From assembly GCF_037975245.1 (NCBI RefSeq), contig NC_092570.1, positions 9,881,501 to 9,945,500 of the forward strand: DNA of 64,000 bases, read 5' to 3'. Positions 24,201-36,200 of the stretch are shown here, in pieces (the stretch's first letter is position 1; every line of letters begins with the position of its first letter). Under the pieces are notes generated by a model. It worked only from the letters and a program-made list of their open reading frames with translations, searched no databases and had not been told where the DNA came from. The stretch comes from Apostichopus japonicus. Taxonomy: Eukaryota > Echinodermata > Holothuroidea > Aspidochirotida > Stichopodidae. The position numbers and the translations under genes are program-made.

Positions 24201-27200
24201 ATAGGAAAAAATTTAGCTTTCGTAAGAACATTACTATGATGAGATCACAGATATGCAACTATGGTGATCCACTGCCCATTAAGAGGCAATCAAATATATA
24301 TGGACAGTCAAAATAAAATAACATTTATCAACCATACCTTGAGTTAGGGACAAGATACTGATGAGAAGGGGGTGTTCCACTAACAGTGTAGATTGTTCTC
24401 TGCCAAAGGAGTATCGTTTAAATTGGATGTATTTGCTTGATTAATGGCAACCTTGGTAACTTGCATTAGGTTTGGAAATATTACTGACCTTGCTAGAACA
24501 AATTACTGCTTTCTATAGCTGTCATCATATCATTTCTCACAAATAAGAAAACTGTGCATACTGTACCCAACATGTAGTAAGTTACAAGCCATCCAAATTT
24601 TGCCGACAAGGTACATGTGGGGGAGGGGGAACATTCCCCCAAACATGATACTTGCTCCCATCCACAGGACCCCATCAGGAACCTGAGACACATTCCAGAG
24701 AAATCTCAGTGTAACTCATCTTTCTGACATGTATACTTTTGTACTCCAAAATCGCTTCCGTCAGAAACAATGTAAGAACTATTAAAAAGTGCTGAAGCTA
24801 GCTTATTGGGGCCCTGCACATTTGATTGATTACACAAAATACGTTATGAAGCAAGTTACCACCACTTTTGCCTGTTCATTTTTTCAAAACATTGCTAAGC
24901 TAGCCTCTGCAGTTGGTCACAAACAGCCAAGTCCGCCTCAAAATTGATCAATAGTTCCCTCTTCAAAAATGGTGAATGTACGACTGTGGGTATATGCACA
25001 TTAAAGTTTTGTCAAACTAATGAATTTTCACGCAAAAGTTAAAATTTAAAAGTTAATGTATAAAAGAACAAGTTGGTTCTCCAATGAAGCCTGTAATTAC
25101 GGGTTGGTAGGAAGTATTCCCTGTGACATTATTAAGCTATACGTTTAAGAGCTACTTTATATGTCGCGCACCAACATCATTACTGTTTGGTGCATAGCCT
25201 GTATGTTCAAGGATCGGCCTCTTGCGATCTGGCCTTCCGAGTGTTAACCTCTCAATACATTTCTGTAATTCTTTATAGAAGTATTTCTGTCTTTATTTGG
25301 ACATTGAACAACATATTACCTGGTCGGTAACATTACATTCCCTACCCCCCTCCCCCTAAGTTTTCTTGTCATGTGCACTTTATACAAGTGTGTTTTTAGC
25401 TCCCTGGCAAACAAAATTTTTGCTTGCAGCCCACTTGTGTTATTGATGATATCTATATCTTTCTTGTCAAATGACACCCAAACCCACCTTACATTCAAGC
25501 AACTTACCAAATATCTGCCTGTTGTTCATCAGAGCAGAAAGGGATGGCTGTAGAATTTGGCGTGCTGAAAAAGCAAATTTCCTGCTCCCCTGGCATAGTA
25601 GCATACCACATCTTCTGGTACGGCTTTCCAACCACCAAGGAGCCTGACTCAGATTCATGCAACTCAAAATGTATATCCATACACACTTCTCTCTCTGTAA
25701 AGACAAGATGACAAAAACATATTGAACAAAGTTTACTACAAGCCTCACATTATTTGGAGAGAGGGGGGGGGGGGTTAAATGTGTTAAAGAATTAAGTACC
25801 AGAGACCTGGGACATCAAGATTCAGGTTAGACCTCTTCAATTTGTCTTAAGTTTCTGATGAAAATGACATTATTCTTTGCCTCATATTTCTCTGGGTCCC
25901 CTATCCCCTCCCCCTCATCAGGTTTTCTTGTTCTCTTCTTTTCACAATCGGGTTTTTTTAAGGTTTATTACCAATTTACCAGAGTTGTACCAATTGTATG
26001 AAGTATTACTCAAAGAAGGTTATAATGTATTAAGGGATTCTCTCCAGATGAGGTCATATGCAGTTGGATAGGCTAAAATGACAATTTAGGATGAAAGGGA
26101 TGAGGGCTTATTTTTCTCAGTTTCATTTTTACTGTAAACTTCAGACGTACCGTACTGAACTACAGGTAACTTTGATCAGGTTTTGAACACCTACTATTCA
26201 GTAGTATGGTATATGTTGTACTGCTTGTGTTGGCATACAGTAGCTGCAGATGAAGTTATTCTGCAAATTGTCAATTGAAACACAGTGTAGAAATTTACAT
26301 TTTATCAGCATTTAAAAGGACAAAGTGTAGGTCACCAGATCACAATTGAAATCAGTCATCAACCAATACATCCAACTTGTGACAGGAAGCTATACCCATT
26401 GAACTCTAGAAAGTAACTTTCATTGTCAACAGGATACAAAACTTGCAATATCAGTACACTGCCATGCATCGACTGGTATACAGTCGTTTCACTTTCGGAG
26501 AAACAATACTGTAGGTCTCGATGACTTGAAGTATTCACTTTACCTGGATTCCCCTCGACCTGTTACTACAGATAACCCTTTGGGGAACATTCAATACTAG
26601 ACTTACTTAATTGTTAAGAGTAAAATTGACTTGTGTTGCAACTCTACAGTACATGTACACAGACTTCACCACATCAAAAGAATGGTTGGGGTAGAGGAAG
26701 TAGGGGTGTAGCCAGGGGGGTAGGAATTGCTTCCAAAAAGATGGGGGCAAAACATCAGAGGGGCACTTTCTCATTCCACAACCACCACTCGTTATGCTAT
26801 GAACCGATACACACTGGCAGTATCACTCAAATAAATATGATGTGTTAGTATGCTACTGTATCAATACTATTTATTGAGATTTTTTGTTAACCGTGCTACA
26901 AAAAAATATGGGATGCCATTTTGAAAATAGCATGTAAAGACTAAAAATAAATTATTAAAATTAAATATTAAAATTAACAAAGGCTTGAGATTTCCAAAAC
27001 ACAGTTCTTTATCAAAGGGGCACATTTTATTTGCCAGTAGGGCACATTTGCTATTTTGGAAAAAAAGTGGGGGCACGTGCCCCCCCGCTCCTTTCCCCCT
27101 GGGTGTAGCAGACTGAACTGTTAGCGGAAACTAAGGAAACAATGTACAAACACCTGCGTGACAACCCCATCAACGCAATGACACAGTGAGCACTCCATAG

Positions 27201-30200
27201 TCTTGAGCTCTAGGTGCCCCTATCATGCCTTGGCAAAAACATCATCTGTCACTGCCATGCCCTCTCAATCAAGTTGCCTTGTATGCCCTCAATAATATCT
27301 CGACCAAGGATAAAAAATTGTACCAAAATGTAGCTATGTTTGTACCAGAAAATAGCTACTGTATCAAGTAGGCGTATCTATGCAGGTAACACATAGCTAG
27401 CTTTTACAGGAAATAATAAACCAATGCATACTGTATCTTTGCTCTGAAATGTCTCCCATGACCCTCAGCTCCTCTCAACTGTTAATTCTAGCTCATGTTG
27501 TAGCTTATTACTGCTTCCAGCAGCTTTGTTTCAGTTAATTGTGTACCTAATCATAGTTAAAGGGGTGATCTTATGGCACCCTGAGCTGTTGCTACAATCC
27601 CAGCTAACCATGATAATCTCATGGTGTGAAGAAAGTTTATTGTTAATATTTATATTGTACCCCACCTGTGTTATGTAGCCTCTGATTCTGTTGGCTAGAA
27701 AGTCCAAAGTCTATGTGACTTCAAAGACATTTTCTTTGCACATATTGTATAACCTTTATGCACTAAAACTTGCAGTTGTTGTACTAGGCCTATAGTTTCC
27801 CAGTTTGGAATGGACAAGAAAAACAGGAGCAACTCGGCCACTTTTATTAATTATATAGTACTATATAGTACTAGAGTTGACTTTCCATCCGTCTAGTAAC
27901 TTTGAACTTATCTTCAGAAGCTGATTAACTGCTGTTGACGTGAAACTCTAATACCAAATATCTCAAGTATCCAGTAATCTGAATCTCATTGAAGAGAACT
28001 GTTAACATTATTTCCCTTATCTGGAGCAGTAAGTCAATTAAACCTGATCTGCACCTTGTGTCAGGTTGTCTGGATCCTGGACATTTCCATTTCCAACGTA
28101 TACAATTAGCGATCATAAGACGCAATTCTATTTAAATCCGCACCATCACCTACGAGAATCGATTTGACATTAGTCTTTAAACAGCAAATCTTCTGACCGT
28201 AATATATGAAAGAAAATAAAGAGTACAAGTGGTAAAAAGAAAAAATAATAAAGGGTTGTAACTTCCCACTAAAGAATAGGTCAATGGCAAACTTGTGTAA
28301 GTTCCAAGGGAAAATGCATATTTCCAGTAGGATGCATATCACAAAGACGAGAGGATACTATATTCCAATCTTGCGGAGCCACAAGTGGTCATGGAATCGA
28401 AATCCGGAAAACTAAGGCAGGGTCGTCCATGACTCGAGGGATACACCAAAAGAACTACGATCAAGTGAGGGCGCACTATCAAAACAGCAAAAACTATCTT
28501 GATAGTATTGTGTCACTACAAACTTCTTGCCAAGAACCAAAATGGTGGCTATATGCCCAGATAAGGCTATGATGAATATGGAAGTTTTTTATAATAGCCA
28601 GGATGGAAGAGTAGAGTAACATAAAACAATCCCTGTGAAGGGTCTTCTCAAGAATAATAAGCCCACCGAATCCAAAATTTATCCAATACTGACTGGGGGA
28701 AAATTAACAAACACTAAAATAGAGGGTGCCTTTACTCGTTGCTTTAGACTTTTTAAGGCAAAATGTACCGAGCTGTTTAAGAAACATTACAGAGGTTGTA
28801 TGAAACAATTTATGGGTGAAAGATACCCACACAGCTAAAATATGGTATCATAGAATATTCAATACTGTTATGATGACTTCAGCAAGTACTGCTGTTGCCA
28901 TGGTAACCATTTTTTTTTATTTTTAAGATTGACTAACCAGAAGGAATGTTAGCTGTGATATCTCTACTTCTTCTTGACCTATGACCTCAAACCTTGATAG
29001 GAATGTGTTATTCTTGATTGAGACCAGTTTCATTACAACTTTTCTTTGGTTTCTGTGGTATAAATAGATTTCTGGTGTTCAGAAATTCATGATACACTGG
29101 CTTCAGCTTTTCAGTATAAATTATAGGGCATATTGTAACGTTAACTCGGTCTAAGATTTAGGGTATGGTGGGGGGGGGGAGGGTGCCTTAATATTCCCTA
29201 CTGAGGACTGGTGGTGGTATGGAAACAAATGCGGCTTCGATGGCAGTGTGTGTTAATAACGATGAGCCTTGAATCTCGCTATTACATGCGAAGAATATAA
29301 CACATAGATAAACAAGTAAAGAAAAAACGCTGAGATTTCGCAATCTATTACTATAATCAGCCACTGTACAGACAATTCATCGGCACGAAGCCTACAATGC
29401 TGAATAGAAAAACATGTACGAAGATGATCACAAACGAGGTCTCAATACCGAAGTAGAGTCCTATAACAATACGTACAAAAGTGTATAAAAGACGAATACA
29501 AAACAGATACAAATATGACCACAATGGTCGGAGCCAGGGCTACTACCAAACCAAACGATTCAGAACGGGAGCGAAGACTGATTCACAAGTCTCACAATCT
29601 GATCCAGCTGAGCTGATGAACAGACGTCACATGACCTGTAATACTTACATAACTGTCCACATGGAAGCACATGTGACTAAAAACAGTGACATGTAGCCTA
29701 GATAAATAGAGGGCGACAGATATGATGACCAACGGCATCACAATATTGTTCTCCACTGGCAGCTAAAACACATCAACTGCATGTACTTTAAGACAAATGA
29801 AGTGGGAAGTTGGTTTTCATTTGGAATTAATAGTTTTCATCAATGTGCATTTCTTTATTTATACACCAATGTATATCCCCACCAATTTTTCACTTATGTT
29901 TCACATTTAAAAGCAATACATGCAATAACATGGGGTACTTGCAAATAGCTGATACTTCTTTAAGCAAATTAATGATGATTCTGGAAATAAATTATCATGG
30001 CTAGATAGTGAGATTTGCTAAAGGCCTTCATAGTAATAGATGATACACTCCTCTGGTAGCAAATTCTGTGACCTTGATGAGGAAGAAGCAAACTTTGATG
30101 ATCGGATGAGTTGTTTATCCAGAGGTTCATCAATTTCTGTTTGGTGATCTTCTTCAATAGAGGTATCTTGATCTGAAATAATAATTTGAAAGTGTAAAAC

Positions 30201-33200
30201 AAGTAAAATCCCTCAGGATACCTCCTCTACCTGAAAGTGACCTACAGTTGCTTTATTGGGTTGGAATGTTTCTTTGTGTATATGAACTTCCTCTAACATA
30301 GATGTAGATTGAAGTCAATAAAACTTTCCAGGGCATCCTTTTATCAGTATATTTGTTACCTACACAATATTCATCCAAGGTGACAATGTAGTAAAGATGG
30401 AACAATTCCTATTCAGAGATGTCTGTGAATGACTGCTCACATTTTATGTGGGCCCAACAGACACTGACTATTCATTGCACAGAAAATAATTTTAGTCTTA
30501 GATATGAAAGCATGACATATACTGTAGCACAGTGAAGCCTCACTCAATTTAGAAAACATACAACTGATCTTTCTCAATTTCAAATTATGCCATCCTGCTA
30601 ACAGATTAAAGCTAAACTGATAATTTAACATCCTTTTTTGTTGATAGTCATAACAAACTTGCCTCATTTAATCTCTGACATGCAAAGAAACAGTATAATA
30701 CACTATCTAACGTTTTGTTATGAGATAGAGGACAAATATGATAACAAGATATCTCATGGTCTTATACAACTTCCTTCATTTCTCCAATTGTTTTAAAAAT
30801 TCATATCAAACCGCACTGCACAATTTCTAACAATTCTTCAATTCCTAATTTCATGTGTAGTCAGGTAAACTCATTTAACAAAATCATGCCTTAGAGGCAA
30901 CTACAGCACCTTCAAGACAGGATATATACCAGGATTAAGCATAAAAAGAAGATTTGGGAATAAAAAATAAAAAGGCCCTTTTTGCTCATCCTAAATCTTC
31001 TAGTTATGTAATACTTATTTATCATGTATTCACATACCAATGTAACTTCAAGCAGTTCAATTACATTGTATTCTAAGGGAAATTAGCTTTCAAAGTTCCA
31101 ACAAGTGAATTGATCCAAGAAGTGTTGCATCACCTCATTAAAACAATCTTTTATGTGTTTATTGACATAATTCTGTATATCATTACTGTTTAAATGAAGT
31201 CTGTATTGGTCCCAAATTATAGCATGCTATAATAACCAGAAGTACCAAGTAGTAGTAGTACCAAGTCAGTTAGCTTACCATCGTCCATCTGGCATGGTAT
31301 GTGATCTGTCAAACTCACAAGGACTGTCTCGATGCTATGGTGGGTTCTACATGCTGATTGGCAACAATCAAGTATCTGATTGTCAACCAAATGTTCCCTA
31401 AGCTAACTGGAAGCATCACGCTCCATTGTTTTTTGAGACATAAGGGAGGTTTGATATGGGTCTGTAATTCTACAGAATGTTGCGATCCAAGCCTGACTTC
31501 TTCAAGATTGGACGTACATGCGCGACTTTCAAGGCATCAGGCACAAAACCAGTTTCAAACATGGTATTGAGATGTTGGTGATGGCAGGAAGAGCAACTGG
31601 CGAACACTTCTTCAAGAAAAGGTGTCGGTATTTTGTCCAAATCGCAAGACTTGGTTCCAGGTGACTTGAGGATGATAGATTTGACATTGTCAATCGTTAC
31701 TGGACGAAGAGAATCAAGAACAGTAGTGTGATCAGCAGCTGACGTAGGATGGCCAGAACTAGCTTGGGTAGCTTCCAAGCTTGAACAGAGGTGATCCACC
31801 TTGTCCTTGTAGAAGTGGCTGGAATCATTCACAAATTGTTGAAGAGTTCATCTGTGCGCTGAAACCCTTTTTGAGAATCCCCTCGGCAATCCTCAACAGG
31901 ACCAGATTAATGTGTCGATTTGGCACATCAGAGACAGGATTGCACAACTTGACCCTGCAAAGTAAAGAGGTCACGGTGGATCACAAGTTTTGAAGAACGC
32001 AACTGATTTTCTAACTGTTTGCGAACGTGTTTCTCTTGAGCTATCTCCTCATTACACCACTTTGTGTTTGGTCTAATTTTGACCACTTTGATCTTTGCAT
32101 CTATAATGGAGCTGAAGCTTCATGAATGCAACGGGAAGAAACTGTTTTCTGATTAGCCTTAGACTTCTCGGTTTGCAGTTTGCAGAGAATTGCTACATGA
32201 TCAGAAATCCTTCTGCAACTCTGACATCTGAGAACACCAAGTCATCTAGCTGTGGTGACACGAAGAGGTCAAGTGTATGTCCGTGGTCATGCCTTGGCTC
32301 ATTGATGTGTTGGGTAAGTCCATGCGATTTCAGGAGAACGCTGAATGACTGAGTTTTGGCATTACTTGTGTCCTTTGTAGGTGGCTAGAACTTCATGTGC
32401 AACATCATACTGTGGGCCAGATAATTTGCACCATTCCTCAGCACAGGCAATAACCATTTAGACCAACTGATTGGGGTGAACTTTGTTAATAACCCATCCT
32501 TCCCAGCACAGTTGACTGTACATTTGTGAGAAGTCATCATGAAACTGTCAGAGAAAATAGCAAATAAAGCATAAAGCTGAAGGCATCAAACTTTATTAGT
32601 TCACGTATATATTCATATCCATAGCTTGTCGATATAGAGACCTTGGTGCAGTGAGGCACAACGGCTGCCTACCCAGTTTACTCGCCCATGGAATAGAGGC
32701 TAGGCCAAGTGAAGTCCACTTAAACATATATCCTAGTGTTATGGTAATTTGCACAAACCTTGTAGAGCTGCCCTGATTGTTTTATCAAAACCTCTTTATC
32801 TCTTATTGATTTGTGCAGGCCTAGCCTTAATGTACAGTTGATTATAGTTAGGCCATCAATCAAGAAATTTGGCAAAAGGATAAGTCTAGCAGCTATGCCA
32901 GTAAGCTAATCACTAGGGTTAGCCTGAGCATGTATGCCTTCTAAGTTCTAACGTCACCATGAATTAAGTTAGCCCAGGCCTAGGATGGTTTTGATTTTTA
33001 TTATGTTAAACTAAATGGAGCAACAACTAATGTACTTACTCGTTAGGCATAGGCTTACGTCTAGGCCTAATGAAACTAGTGATACACAAGTCAACCATAT
33101 TTTAACCGTTTTTTTTTCTTTTAGAACCCTGTCATTGCAGCAACTCCTCGATTAGAAGTCTAGGAATAAACAACATCGGATGTATCAACGTCTGATTGTC

Positions 33201-36200
33201 CGTAATATAAGGCCATCATAAACTAGGCCAAGCATAGGCATAGCCTATATTACTTGATAAGTCTAACGTCAACGAAGACTTTGGTTAGGCAGCTATATGT
33301 AATGCAATATTGCAATCCCAACCGGCGTTAGGCGTTACGATAGTCGAGCAGTACAACGTTGCAGCGTAGGCCTACGCATATAATCAACAGATACTTTGAC
33401 CTCATTTGCCTACTATGTTATACAACTGTACACATATATTTTACCACTTTTGGCTAAGTTATCCTATTCTTACCTTTGTCACCACGTTTTCTGATCATTT
33501 GGACTGCCATCTCCCTTAGATTGGAGCAATGTATGGGCTGTATAGCCCTTTATATACAGACAGTGCATTATCTAGTCTAGCTAGCTACAGTAGATATAAA
33601 CAAAGTTTGGGCCGGGTCAATGGTCACAAGAAGCAGCCCTATGATTGGTTAGTTGCCAAAAGTCAGGCATGTCCCCACAATCAATTAAAATACCAGTTTC
33701 ACTGCAATTTGACTGTAATGTGCAAGAGCTGTTTTGTTGGCATAGTAAATTATTAATCTTATGGTTCTTCTCCGCATTTTAAGCATCAATCACACCAGTC
33801 ATCCGAAAATGTGAGCAAAGGAAGCGAAAACAAGACATGAAAGACGGCCTATTAAGCAAGTCATGAATACTTGACTTTTCAGGTTTTGTTTTTCTTTTCT
33901 TAACAGGCAGTCTTGTGGGCTTGAGGAGGTGATAATGCTACATAGTAGTAAATGGCAGACTTACTAGTATAAACAATGACATTGGCATGTCTCTCCACTG
34001 ATCCCATGTTGTTCCATGCAACACACTTGAAGATACCCGAATCTGAAGACAGAGGGTAAGACAACTTTAGCACCTCGTGTTTAGAATCCAAGGACTTAAC
34101 ACGGCCGTCGTCAGTCATATTAATCTCCTTGTCATCTCTGTACCACTCGATGTAACAATAGTTTGTGGGTTTACAGAAGTTAATGGTATGTTCTTCTTCA
34201 GGATAAACAATTAGCTGCTCGCTGTAGTCTGTCCCAAAGAAATAGGGCTTCTCTGAAAATGAGGGGAGAGTATATATCGTTATAAACCTGCCAGAGTGGT
34301 CTTTCAGTATTGCAGCAAAATGTCTTCTGCTACTACATAGAGAATTGGACACAAAGGACACATTCGTTGTCCGAATCAGAAGTTCAAGCATTCAAACAAA
34401 ATATTTACACATCTAACTGAAGCCTACTGTACATTTTACTAATGGAAAATATGTTTTGGCAGCAACCTTTACTGTAAGTCTATTCTACTAAAAAAGGTTC
34501 ATTTGGAGCTGAATTACTTAAATCACACTCTCTGGAAGTGATAGTATGGTCTTTAAATGAAACCTGGTCCAGGCAGCTGAAAATCAAATTAAGTTACTTT
34601 CACTCCAATGAAATGACACCAAAGATAAATGATCCAATAATTTAACAAATTTTAATTATGAGCAACCACCATAGACTATGTGAATATTGCACAGTTTGGT
34701 TAGAATGATGAATGTTAATTACAACCCAAGAAACACTGCTGAGAACTTTGTGTAACCATGGCAACTGTGCTACTGTATGTTACACAATTGTTGCTAATGT
34801 AGACGGTCACAAAAACAAGAAAGCCAGCTGGAGGCTTAGTGATTCCTTGACAAATTTCGTAGGAGGACGGTTGCTGTAATAATTACAGTGGATCCACATA
34901 CCACATATGCAGTTCATTCCATCTTTACCTTTGATGATTACTGTACAGAAAGTCTCTAAATACAATGCTTATACCCTGCATTGTGTGACATCATGAATAA
35001 TTCATGATAGAGGAGTGATGTATATACATGTACAGTAGCATAGAACTGTGGTCCCAAATCATTGAATTAGACTTTCAACACACACATAGCTAGGATATTG
35101 AGGCAAGCAGATCAATATCCAAAGCCATTGTATGCAATAAGCTAACATATGACAAATTTGTCCATTTCTGTATAGACTAACAGGACTTCCAATTAGTTTA
35201 ACAAGGAAGTCAATACCATGTCATATAACTACAGTATGGCATTTCCTTCCAATGTCACCAACACACTGTTTGAAGCCTGTCATGAAGTTGCAATGCATAT
35301 GGTGTCTATCAAATGAATTTGATATCATTAGGAGAAATAAAACACCACCATATGGCTTTAAACATTATACTCTTACGATGGTGGTATGAATAATTGTCAC
35401 CAAGTTGCAAAACACTGTTAAATTATAGTTGCTTTATCATTACTTAAATGCCTTCAAGTTTTCAGATACTGGTCAGTTTCAAAGGATGCATGAACCGCCA
35501 TCTAACAGATCTGTCATTCTTCAATGGATATTGGATTGTCTTCAAAGAGCCATTCCTTAATAGCCCACCCCCACCCTCTCCCCCTTCCTTATCATACATG
35601 GGAATCCTTACAGTGTAATTTGCAGTTTATCATAAACTTCTAACCACAGAACTCTGTTCAGCATGTATTTTACACTGGAAATGTTAATTTTAAACTAGCT
35701 GTCGAGTTACTACTCTGCAAGTTCCAAATTTTGAAAGCCAATACCATTACCAGTCACACCACCCAGGACACACACACAATGGTTAAACCACAAACTTTAC
35801 CACTGTATTGTACTACAGTGCTACTACTGCACCTCTTACAGTATGTCATTCATCTAATTTCTTGCACAGGCTGCAGCTGAGCAAATGAGAAAACACACAA
35901 ACTCTGAAGAAGGTTTCTGAGTACAAAGATCAATATGAGTGAATTTACCAAGAATTCACGTATTTCATGCGTAGATATGCATTTTGTTACCAGTCTTTAT
36001 CTCTCTATATCTCTCTCTTTCTCTGAAGTTGTTTTGTGTAACTAGGAAAATTGATAAAATTAGCAGACATACCAGTGATGAGCTTACAAACATGTATATC
36101 TCCTCAAAACTAAGCACTTCCTTAAATTACAGTGGTTCAGTCCTGTTGATTTTGTGCAACAATTGAGATCCATTTCATTTCAAATTCTTATATTCATCTC

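Noticed and set aside
31358-32352. Plus-strand open frames opposite the LINE
   Set aside because: They are antisense shadows of the minus-strand endonuclease and reverse-transcriptase remnant.
25695-33964. A third Ig domain for the receptor in this intron
   Set aside because: No minus-strand stretch with Ig signature residues and phase-1/phase-1 splice sites was found; the flanking exons already join in phase.
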